The translations under genes and the position numbers were made by a program. Below are positions 16,066 to 22,179 of a stretch of 30,360 bases of DNA, piece after piece (position 1 is the stretch's first letter; each line of letters begins with the position of its first letter). The DNA is from Bog-793 sp050014835. Lineage in GTDB: Bacteria > Actinomycetota > Acidimicrobiia > Acidimicrobiales > Bog-793. Below the pieces are notes generated by a model, which worked only from the letters and a program-made list of their open reading frames with translations, was not told the origin of the DNA and ran no database searches. The DNA is taken from the NCBI GenBank assembly GCA_050014835.1, contig JBEKCO010000034.1:1-30360 (forward strand). Direction: 5' to 3'.

Positions 16066-17864
16066 CAGTGCCCTTCTTCCAGCAGCTCGGCGAGCTCGGC
16101 GGGCATCGGGGCGACGGGGCGCTCGGCGACGGTCGCGTCGCCGCCGGCGAGTTGCACGACCATGTTCACCTTCCCGAAGTGCTCGGGATCGGGGTCGGGG
16201 TAGTCGTCGCGGGTGTGGCCGCCGCGGCTCTCGCGGCGCGCGATCGCCGAGAGGGTCGTCGCGCGCGCCACGGCGAGCATCGCCTCGAGGTCGAGCGCGA
16301 GGTGCCAGGCCGGGTTGAACTGCCGGTGGCCCTCGACCGCGACGCGGCGGGCGCGGCCGTCGAGCTCGTCGAGGATCTCGACCGCCCGTTCGAGCTCGGA
16401 CGCGGTGCGGATGATGCCGACGAGCGAGTGCATCGCCTCCTGCAGCTCGTGGTGGACGGCGTACGGGCTCTCGCCTCCTGCGTGGTCGAAGTACGCCAGC
16501 GCCTCGGCGGCGCGGCGCTCGATCACGGCGGGATCTGGCTCGAGGGTCCGGGCCAGCCCGCGAGCGTGCTCGGCGGCGGCCATCCCGGCACGCCGCCCGA
16601 ACACGAGGAGGTCCGACAGCGAGTTGCCGCCGAGCCGGTTGGCGCCGTGCATGCCCCCGGCGACCTCGCCGGCGGCGTAGAGGCCGGCGAGCGTCGAAGC
16701 CTGGGTGTCGGCATCGACACGCACGCCGCCCATCATGTAGTGACACGTCGGGCCGATCTCCATCATCTGGGTCGTGATGTCGACGTCGGCGAGCTCTTTG
16801 AACTGCTTGTACATCGAGGGCAGCCGCCGCCGGATGTACTCGGGCGAGCGGCGCGACGCGATGTCCAGGTACACGCCGCCGTGCGGGGTGCCGCGGCCGG
16901 CCTTCACCTCGGCGTTGATCGCCCGGGCCACCTCGTCACGGGGGAGGAGATCCGGCGGACGCCGGAACGACTTGTCGTCGTACCACTGGTCGGCCTCCTC
17001 GATCGTGTCGGCGGTCTCTTTGGCGTAGTACTCGGGGATGTAGCGGAACATGAAGCGTTCGCCGCTCTCGTTCTTGAGGATTCCCCCGTCGCCACGCACC
17101 CCCTCGGTGACGAGGAGCCCGCGTGCCGAGGCCGGCCAGATCATCCCCGTGGGGTGGAACTGCACGCACTCCATGTCGATGAGCTCGGCGCCCGCCCAGA
17201 GCGCGAGGGCGTGGCCGTCACCGGTCGACTCCCAGGAGTTCGACGTGAACTTCCACACCTTGCCGATGCCGCCGGAGGCGAGGATCACCGCCTTCGCGCA
17301 AAAGACGATGAACGTGCCCGACTCGCGCCAGATCCCGAGCGCGCCGCAGACCTCGCCGGAAGGGCCGGCGAGCAGCCGGATGATCTTGCACTCCATGAAG
17401 ACCTCGATGCCGGCCGCGACGGCCCGGTCCTGGAGCGTGCGGATCATCTCGAGCCCGGTGCGGTCGCCGACGTGGGCGAGCCGGGCGAAGCGGTGCCCGC
17501 CGAAGTCGCGCTGCAGGATCCGCCCGTCCGGCGTGCGGTCGAAGAGCGCCCCCCAGCTCTCGAGCTCGAGGACGCGGTCGGGCGCCTCCTGGGCGTGGAG
17601 CTCGGCCATGTGCCAGTTATTCAGCATCTTGCCGCCGCGCATCGTGTCGCGGAAGTGCACCTTCCAGCTGTCATCGGTCCAGACGTTGCTGAGCGCCGCG
17701 GCGATGCCGCCCTCGGCCATCACGGTGTGCGCCTTGCCCAGCAACGACTTGCACACGATCGCCGTCGTCGCGCCGTTCGCCGCCGCCTCGATACCGGCGC
17801 GCAGCCCGGCGCCGCCGGCTCCGATCACGAGCACGTCGACCGAGCAGGTCTCGTAGTCCGCCAT
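16065..17864 (-). CDS. sdhA: Succinate dehydrogenase / fumarate reductase flavoprotein subunit
   Basis: A 599-residue catalytic subunit of complex II. The FAD-binding dinucleotide fold reads VLVIGAGGAGLRAGIEAA. The histidine for covalent FAD attachment is H46 in KAHTVMAEGG. Substrate and active-site regions are visible as ECVQFHPTGMI, VRGDGGILKN, PTCHYMMGGV and GGMHGANRLGGNSLSDLLVFG. The length is typical of Sdh1-type actinobacterial enzymes. Both ends interlock with neighbours through one-base TGATG overlaps (sdhC upstream, sdhB downstream), giving the order C-A-B on the minus strand. Confidence 0.96.
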   Translation of the reverse strand: MADYETCSVDVLVIGAGGAGLRAGIEAAANGATTAIVCKSLLGKAHTVMAEGGIAAALSNVWTDDSWKVHFRDTMRGGKMLNNWHMAELHAQEAPDRVLELESWGALFDRTPDGRILQRDFGGHRFARLAHVGDRTGLEMIRTLQDRAVAAGIEVFMECKIIRLLAGPSGEVCGALGIWRESGTFIVFCAKAVILASGGIGKVWKFTSNSWESTGDGHALALWAGAELIDMECVQFHPTGMIWPASARGLLVTEGVRGDGGILKNESGERFMFRYIPEYYAKETADTIEEADQWYDDKSFRRPPDLLPRDEVARAINAEVKAGRGTPHGGVYLDIASRRSPEYIRRRLPSMYKQFKELADVDITTQMMEIGPTCHYMMGGVRVDADTQASTLAGLYAAGEVAGGMHGANRLGGNSLSDLLVFGRRAGMAAAEHARGLARTLEPDPAVIERRAAEALAYFDHAGGESPYAVHHELQEAMHSLVGIIRTASELERAVEILDELDGRARRVAVEGHRQFNPAWHLALDLEAMLAVARATTLSAIARRESRGGHTRDDYPDPDPEHFGKVNMVVQLAGGDATVAERPVAPMPAELAELLEEGH

Positions 17865-18721
17865 CAGATGATCCTCGGGTCGTGGATCGTGCCGGTCGCG
17901 ACGAGCCAGATGTAGAGGTCGGTGAACGCGATCCAGAAGAGCGACAACCACGCGAACAGCTGGTGGTGGGGGTTCAGCCTCCCGGACACGTTCTGCCAGA
18001 ACCAGCGCCGCAGCGGTGCCTTCGACAGCGCCCGCAGGCCCCCGCCGCACAGGTGGCGGCAGGCGTGGCATCCGAGCGTGTAGGCCCAGATGAGAACGGC
18101 GTTCACCGAGAGCACGAGCGTGCCGACTGCGACGCCCACGCCGTTCGAGAAGCGGAAGGCGGCGATCGCGTCCCAGGTGAGGATCGCGGCGAAGATGAAG
18201 GCGACGTAGAAGAAGTAGCGGTGGAAGTTCTGGACGATGAGCGGGAATCGCGTCTCGCCCGTGTAGCGGCTGCGCACCCCGCCCGGTCGCGTCGAACCCA
18301 CGTCGGCGACGCCGCAGGCGGGGGGCGCCAACCAGAACGAGCGGTAGTAGGCCTTGCGGTAGTAGTAGCAGGTCACCCGGAATCCCAGCGGGAAGATGAG
18401 GATGAGCAGGGCGGGGGAGACCTGCCACCAGGACCCCGTGATCGGTCCCCAGACGTAGCCGTGGCAGTTGGACGTAAGGCACGGCGAGTAGAACGGCGAC
18501 AGGTAGTCGCGCCCGACGCTCCCGGTGTAGTAGTCGCCGTTGCGGAAGGCTGCCCAGGTCGAGTAGCCGACGAAGGCGAGGAGTCCGAGCGCCGTCGCCG
18601 TCGGCTGCAATCGCCAACGGTCGCGGCGCAGGACGACGGAACGCGCCGGCCCGGCCCGCACGCCGCCGATGCGCACGGGTGTGGGCTCTGGCGCCCTGTT
18701 CGCCTCCTCGACGACGGTCAC
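17864..18721 (-). CDS. sdhC: Succinate dehydrogenase membrane anchor (Sdh1 type, single fused anchor)
   Basis: A 285-residue membrane protein that anchors SdhAB and passes electrons to menaquinone. About five hydrophobic helices are visible near residues 44-58, 100-118, 163-187, 195-214 and 256-277. Candidate heme-ligand histidines lie in QNFHRYFFYVAF, GCHACRHLC and NPHHQLF. The protein is rich in cysteine (SPCLTSNCHG, PPACGVAD, CHACRHLC) and has the RKAYYRSFWL stretch shared by mycobacterial and streptomycete anchors of this type (from memory, Rv0249c-like). GTG 18721 is the start, with GAGGTG upstream. No separate sdhD is present. Confidence 0.85.
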   Translation of the reverse strand: MTVVEEANRAPEPTPVRIGGVRAGPARSVVLRRDRWRLQPTATALGLLAFVGYSTWAAFRNGDYYTGSVGRDYLSPFYSPCLTSNCHGYVWGPITGSWWQVSPALLILIFPLGFRVTCYYYRKAYYRSFWLAPPACGVADVGSTRPGGVRSRYTGETRFPLIVQNFHRYFFYVAFIFAAILTWDAIAAFRFSNGVGVAVGTLVLSVNAVLIWAYTLGCHACRHLCGGGLRALSKAPLRRWFWQNVSGRLNPHHQLFAWLSLFWIAFTDLYIWLVATGTIHDPRII

Positions 18722-18865
18722 TCACGCACCTCGCATCTCGATCTCACCCCACCGTCCGGCGGACCGACCCGGAGGTCGCGACCACCGGGACGGCCGCGGC
18801 CACGACCCGCTCATCCTTCCACTCCCGCCGTCGGCGGGCGAGGCGTCCCGCGTCGCTCCGCGTGG

Positions 18866-18874
18866 TTATCCACA
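18866..18874 (+). promoter_or_regulatory. Perfect DnaA-box sequence TTATCCACA
   Basis: The exact consensus DnaA 9-mer occurs in the 271-nt spacer between the sdh operon and the whiB-like gene. It is single: I see no cluster of further boxes nearby and no dnaA/dnaN neighbours, so it is not an origin on this evidence. DnaA-dependent regulation of either flanking unit is possible but unproven. Confidence 0.4.
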
Positions 18875-18925
18875 ACTTGCGGCGAACAGAGATTCCCTCT
18901 TGCATCTCGCTGAGCTGGGCGTCAT

Positions 18926-18931
18926 CATAAT
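18926..18931 (+). promoter_or_regulatory. Candidate -10 region (CATAAT) of the two-cysteine whiB-like gene
   Basis: An AT-rich island (TCATCATAATACGA) is exceptional in this GC-rich window. CATAAT or the overlapping TAATAC (18928-18933) would start transcription near 18938-18941, giving a leader of about 52-55 nt before GTG 18993. Confidence 0.4.
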
Positions 18932-18936
18932 ACGAA

Positions 18937-18952
18937 CCGTGTAATTTCACGG
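18937..18952. repeat. Inverted repeat CCGTG-N6-CACGG, candidate operator
   Basis: A perfect 5-6-5 inverted repeat with AT-rich centre (TAATTT) lies at the inferred transcription start of the whiB-like gene. Its geometry equals that of the repeat in front of the second whiB (20413-20428), but the sequence differs. It looks like a regulator binding site; the factor is unknown. Confidence 0.4.
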
Positions 18953-18992
18953 CTGCGATTCACACTGAGTGGCAGACCCTAAGGGGGTGTCG

Positions 18993-19235
18993 GTGGACAT
19001 CCAGGCGCTCATCAACCAAGGTCCACGGGCGTGGCAGGCGCGGGCGAACTGCATGGGGGTCGACCCGGAGTTGTTCTTCCCCGAACGGGGTTCGTCGACC
19101 GTGCGCGTCGAGTGCCTCGAGTTCGCGATCGCGAACAGTGAGAAGTTCGGCATCTGGGGCGGGATGAGCGAGCGCGAACGTCGTCGCGTTCGTCGGGCGC
19201 GCCTGTTGCAGCAGCGCGAGGTTGCCGCCTCCTAA
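18993..19235 (+). CDS. WhiB-family protein lacking two of four cluster cysteines
   Basis: An 80-residue WhiB-like transcription factor. Recognisable blocks are ANCMGVDPELFFPERGSST, ECLEFAIANSEKFGIWGG and the basic tail SERERRRVRRARL. Normal WhiB proteins bind a [4Fe-4S] cluster through four Cys. Here only the first and last remain (C20 and C41, counted from GTG 18993). The block that normally holds the central CxxC, between SST and VRVEC, is missing in frame by about 11 residues. GTG 18993 is favoured by AAGGGGG 6 nt upstream; GTG 18969 would add 8 residues. It converges on ftcD with interlocked stops (CTAA). Confidence 0.8.
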   Translation: MDIQALINQGPRAWQARANCMGVDPELFFPERGSSTVRVECLEFAIANSEKFGIWGGMSERERRRVRRARLLQQREVAAS

Positions 19236-20059
19236 GCCGTCATCGCGAAGCCCCGGTCGGCGAGCCTCGCCTCGATCGTCGAGTCCTCGCCGAGGTCGAG
19301 CGTCGCCCAACGGCGCGCCGGCGTCGCGCGCAGGACCTGTTCGGGGACGAGCCCGACGAGTTCCGCCCGCTCGATGCGCGCGGACCCGGCGACCCGGTCG
19401 TAGACGTCGGCGGGGCCGACGCTCCAGGGTGCGACGAGGTTGCAGGAGACCTGGACGCCCGCACCGACGGCAAAGCTGGCGGTGCGCACCTCCGGACCGC
19501 GCAGCGTGCTGGCGATGTGGCGCGCCCGGTCGAGGTCGCCCTCGGCGAGCCAGAGGTTGTAGGCGACGAGCACGGGACGCGCCCCGACGCAGCTCGCCCC
19601 GGCGGAGGGGTGCGGCGCGACCGGTCCGAAATCGGGGACGAGGTCGGCGAAGGCGTGGCGGCGGATCTCTGGGAGCGCGCGTTCCGGTCCGTAGAGAAAG
19701 CAGGGGACGCCGAGCTCGTCCGCGGCCCAGCGCGCGAACAGATCGCGCGCCGCGATCGCCTCGTCGAGATCGGCGTCGGGGCGCATGGCGTCCGGACCGA
19801 GCGGGACGAACGGCACGACGTCGACGACGCCAAGACGGGGGTGGATGCCGCGATGGCGCGCGATGTCGAGCTGGGCGACCGCGACGCGCGCGAGCTGCCG
19901 CGCGGCGTCGGCGGTCTCGGGTCCGGCGAGGGTGAACACCGACCGGTTGTGCGACGCGTCGGCGTGGAGATCGAGGAGCGCCGTGCCGACGAGGCGGACG
20001 AATTCGTCGAGGCGCTCCGCGTCACGACCCTCGCTGATGTTGACGACGCACTCGAGCAT
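19232..20059 (-). CDS. Glutamate formimidoyltransferase, stand-alone FtcD N-domain
   Basis: A 275-residue protein of the formiminotransferase family. It transfers the formimino group between formiminoglutamate and tetrahydrofolate, linking histidine breakdown to the one-carbon pool. Family blocks are ECVVNISEGRD at the N-terminus, HADASHNRSVFTLAG, the catalytic-region HPRLGVVDVVPFVPL (H73), PCFLYGPE and VAYNLWLAE, followed by QVSCNLVAPWSVGPADVYD. The cyclodeaminase domain of the animal enzyme is absent, and no hut genes are nearby. The ATG lies 33 nt after the second whiB on the same strand. Its 3' end interlocks with the first whiB-like gene. Confidence 0.85.
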   Translation of the reverse strand: MLECVVNISEGRDAERLDEFVRLVGTALLDLHADASHNRSVFTLAGPETADAARQLARVAVAQLDIARHRGIHPRLGVVDVVPFVPLGPDAMRPDADLDEAIAARDLFARWAADELGVPCFLYGPERALPEIRRHAFADLVPDFGPVAPHPSAGASCVGARPVLVAYNLWLAEGDLDRARHIASTLRGPEVRTASFAVGAGVQVSCNLVAPWSVGPADVYDRVAGSARIERAELVGLVPEQVLRATPARRWATLDLGEDSTIEARLADRGFAMTA

Positions 20060-20092
20060 CGTCGCAAGCTCGTCGCCGGGAGATCGCCCCGG

Positions 20093-20338
20093 TCAGTGGG
20101 ACTGGTAGACGGTGAGGTGGCGTCGGCTGCGGGCGAGTCGGCGTCGTTCCCGTTCGGAGGTGCCGCCCCACACACCGTGGTCGATGTGGTTCGCCATCGC
20201 GTACTCGAGGCAGGGCGACTTCACCGGGCAGTCCTGGCAGATCCGGCGCGCGATGTCGACTCCGACGCCGTCGCTCGGGAAGAACGTCTCGGGCGGGAGC
20301 ATCCGGCACTTGCCCTTCGCCATCCACTCGAGTTCCAT
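20093..20338 (-). CDS. WhiB-family iron-sulfur transcription factor (four cysteines)
   Basis: An 81-residue WhiB-like protein with the full [4Fe-4S] ligand set: C11, C34, C37 and C43 (KCRMLPPETFF ... ICQDCPVKSPCLEYA). The GVWGGTSERERRR turn and basic C-terminus are for sigma-factor and DNA contact. Such proteins sense redox state or NO and act with the principal sigma factor. ATG 20338 is chosen, with AAGGGG upstream; an internal ATG six codons in is possible. It lies upstream of ftcD and may be cotranscribed with it. The 240-nt space to the divergent small gene holds a strong inverted repeat. Confidence 0.92.
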   Translation of the reverse strand: MELEWMAKGKCRMLPPETFFPSDGVGVDIARRICQDCPVKSPCLEYAMANHIDHGVWGGTSERERRRLARSRRHLTVYQSH

Positions 20339-20412
20339 CCGCGACCACCCCTTCGCCCGTTCGTCCTGGCAACCCGCCGGGTAATTCGTTCCCTTGGCGC
20401 CCTTTCCGAGCT

Positions 20413-20428
20413 TGTAAGCGACGTTACA
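20413..20428. repeat. Inverted repeat TGTAA-N6-TTACA, candidate operator
   Basis: A perfect 16-bp inverted repeat with 5-nt arms lies in the divergent space between whiB (minus) and the small gene (plus). The half site TGTAAGCG recurs at 20452-20459. On the minus strand the repeat contains TAACGT, a possible whiB -10 box, so a bound protein would block or position that promoter. The regulator is unknown. Confidence 0.45.
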
Positions 20429-20544
20429 CCCGACGTCGCCGGTTTCAGGCGTGTAAGCGCCTATTTCATAGGGTCTTCACAGTTTGGGGGTAACTCGCGG
20501 TCCCGAGCCCGGCGGACCCTCGGAGTCGAGGGCCGGGTCACCGA

Positions 20545-20550
20545 TAGACT
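20545..20550 (+). promoter_or_regulatory. -10 box (TAGACT) of the 97-residue gene
   Basis: GATAGACT gives a TAnnnT box 34 nt before ATG 20579. The short leader contains a ribosome binding site (CCGGAGGG), so this gene is leadered, unlike several neighbours. Confidence 0.5.
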
Positions 20551-20578
20551 CTGGCGGGATTGAACCGGAGGGACGCAG

Positions 20579-20872
20579 ATGACCACGCCGTTGAGCGGGC
20601 AGAGCGAGGCGCCGGAGCCCCCGCGCGGACACGTCCGCATCGTCTACCTGGGTCCCGTGGCTCCCCACTGGGAGATCGAGTCGGAATTCGGCGAACGGCC
20701 GGTGATCGAGGCCTTCCGCGAGCGCGCCCTCGCCCGTCTCGTCCTGCTCCCGCCCCACGACCCGCAGTTCCGGCGCAACCGAGAGCGCGTCGTGCGTGAC
20801 GCGGAACGAGAGAACTTGCTGCTCGAGTGGGATCTCGGGATCCCGGAGGAGCCCGCGCCGGCCGGGTCCTGA
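20579..20872 (+). CDS. Conserved-looking small protein, function unknown
   Basis: A 97-residue soluble acidic/basic protein without signal peptide or membrane segment. After a ~17-residue flexible start it has a compact core, VRIVYLGPVAPHWEIESEFG, then a helix-rich charged part with ERALARLVLLPPHDPQF and RRNRERVVRDAERENLLLEWDLG. I recall similar proteins in actinobacteria but no function. A clear -10 box and ribosome binding site precede the ATG, and a hairpin covers its stop codon. It faces the DUF2342 gene tail to tail, 12 nt apart. Confidence 0.8.
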   Translation: MTTPLSGQSEAPEPPRGHVRIVYLGPVAPHWEIESEFGERPVIEAFRERALARLVLLPPHDPQFRRNRERVVRDAERENLLLEWDLGIPEEPAPAGS

Positions 20873-20885
20873 AAACGGGACCGGC
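20861..20885. terminator. Bidirectional terminator-like hairpin between convergent genes
   Basis: GCCGGGTCC and GGACCGGC pair with one bulged G around the loop TGAAAACG, spanning the stop of the small gene and reaching the stop of the DUF2342 gene. An 8-bp GC-rich stem placed exactly between convergent genes supports termination in both directions. There is no U-tract. Confidence 0.5.
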
Positions 20886-22099
20886 TAGCCCGCGCCGCCC
20901 GAATCCGGCAGGTTCACCCGCGCGATCCAGAGCCCCGGGGCGTCGACCTCGGCCGGAGTGGGGAGGTTCTCCTCGACCGTCCACAGCTTGGCGAGCTCGA
21001 CGTCGCCGCCCCGCGCGATGACGCCGCGCACGAACGCCTCGCCCCGGTCGAGGGCGTCCTGGTCGAGACGGAGCCCGAAGAGCATCTCGGCGGCGCGCTC
21101 GTCGTCGGAACGCTCGACCCGCCGCCGCCGCAGCGCCTCGCGGACCGGTCGCCGCGCGCCGATCGCCCGGGCCGCGACGGCGTCGGTCACCCATTCGACG
21201 TAGCCGGCGAAGGCCGAGGTCAACGCGGCGAGCTCGGCGCGGATCCGCCGGAGTTCGGGTGTGTCGGCCGGCTCGGCGAGCGCCGCGGGATCGCCGAGGA
21301 GGCGTCCAAGGTCCCCGAGTTCGCCGGGGTCGCCGAGCGCCGCCTCGCCGAGACGCTGCTCGAGCGCACCGAGGTCGGGTCGGAAGCTGCTCGCGTGCGC
21401 GACGAGCAGGGACTGCATCCGAGCCCGGACGTGCGGGCGGGAGAGCACGGCGTGCGCCGCCAGGTCGCGTGCCGCGCACCACATCGTGACGTCGTCGAAC
21501 TCGAGGCTCCAGTCCGAGGCGAACGCCGAGACGTTCGAGGGGACGACGACGATCTCGTCGGACGGCACGCGCGGCAGCGGGAGCTCGTACTGGCCGAGCG
21601 TGCGGCGCGCGAGGTGACCGATGAGGGATCCGACCTGGAGCGCGATCATCGCCGGAGCCATCGCCGAGACCCATTTCTCCATCACGGCGGCCAGCCCGGT
21701 GTCGGCCTCCTCATCAGGCTGCTCGCTCGCCGGCGACACCGCCACCGGGGGACGGATCGCCGCGGCGTATTCCGAGATGAGCGGCCGCCAGGATTCGAGG
21801 CTCCGCCGCGCCCACTCGGCGGGTCCGGCGGCGACGAACGAGACGGATCCGCCTCCCGGTGTCGTCGGCATCCCGCTGACGTCGCCGACCTGGAGTTCGG
21901 CGATCCGGCTGAGCTCCTCGAACCGCATCCGCTGGATGGGATCGACATTCGGCTCCGGTTGGCCGTCCGAGGCGACGGCCAGGGCGAGCTGCACGGCGAG
22001 ATCCCACTGGAGGGGCTCGTCGGTGTGCATCATGCGGAGAAGATCGCCGAGGAGCCCCGGGAGGAAACCTCCCATGTCCGACGACGATCCCTCAGCCAC
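20885..22099 (-). CDS. DUF2342 zincin-like family protein with lost HExxH motif
   Basis: A 404-residue member of the actinobacterial DUF2342 / putative zinc metalloprotease family (mycobacterial Rv3195 type, from memory). Family features are the Gly/Leu-rich N-terminal helix (GGFLPGLLGDLLRMM), WDLAVQLALAVASDG, the long helical middle with ALQVGSLIGHLARRTLGQYELPLP and EIVVVPSNV. At the position where relatives carry HExxH this protein reads RDLAA (211-215), followed by HAVLSRPHVRARM. Zinc binding and catalysis are therefore unlikely. GTG 22099 has a leaderless -10 box. The HtrA-like gene lies upstream on the same strand. Confidence 0.82.
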   Translation of the reverse strand: MAEGSSSDMGGFLPGLLGDLLRMMHTDEPLQWDLAVQLALAVASDGQPEPNVDPIQRMRFEELSRIAELQVGDVSGMPTTPGGGSVSFVAAGPAEWARRSLESWRPLISEYAAAIRPPVAVSPASEQPDEEADTGLAAVMEKWVSAMAPAMIALQVGSLIGHLARRTLGQYELPLPRVPSDEIVVVPSNVSAFASDWSLEFDDVTMWCAARDLAAHAVLSRPHVRARMQSLLVAHASSFRPDLGALEQRLGEAALGDPGELGDLGRLLGDPAALAEPADTPELRRIRAELAALTSAFAGYVEWVTDAVAARAIGARRPVREALRRRRVERSDDERAAEMLFGLRLDQDALDRGEAFVRGVIARGGDVELAKLWTVEENLPTPAEVDAPGLWIARVNLPDSGGAG

Positions 22100-22105
22100 G
22101 CAACG

Positions 22106-22111
22106 AATCTA
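22106..22111 (-). promoter_or_regulatory. -10 box (TAGATT) of the DUF2342 gene, leaderless
   Basis: On the minus strand TAGATT sits exactly at -12 to -7 of GTG 22099, without a ribosome binding site. It indicates separate transcription from the HtrA-like gene upstream. Confidence 0.55.
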
Positions 22112-22148
22112 GGCCGCGGGCGGTCGGGGCCCCTCGCTCCTCGGTGAC

Positions 22149-22168
22149 CAGCTGGCAAAGTCCAGCTG
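22149..22168 (-). terminator. Hairpin after the HtrA-like gene
   Basis: A perfect 7-bp stem (CAGCTGG/CCAGCTG) with a 6-nt loop begins 11 nt after the TAA stop of the HtrA-like gene. It lies upstream of the DUF2342 promoter. It is a plausible terminator without a U-tract. Confidence 0.45.
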
Positions 22169-22179
22169 ATCGCGTCCCA

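Noticed and set aside
16068..17915. A 615-codon plus-strand open frame antisense to sdhA
   Set aside because: sdhA carries all flavoprotein motifs on the minus strand; the antisense frame shows no recognisable domain.
18744..18950. A 68-codon minus-strand frame in the sdh-whiB spacer
   Set aside because: It starts inside the palindrome and AT island, has no ribosome binding site, and its text degenerates to Arg/Val runs; non-coding seems more likely.
18722..18992. Replication origin, because of a perfect DnaA box and AT-rich island
   Set aside because: Only one box was found, and no dnaA, dnaN, gyrB or rpmH lies in the window.
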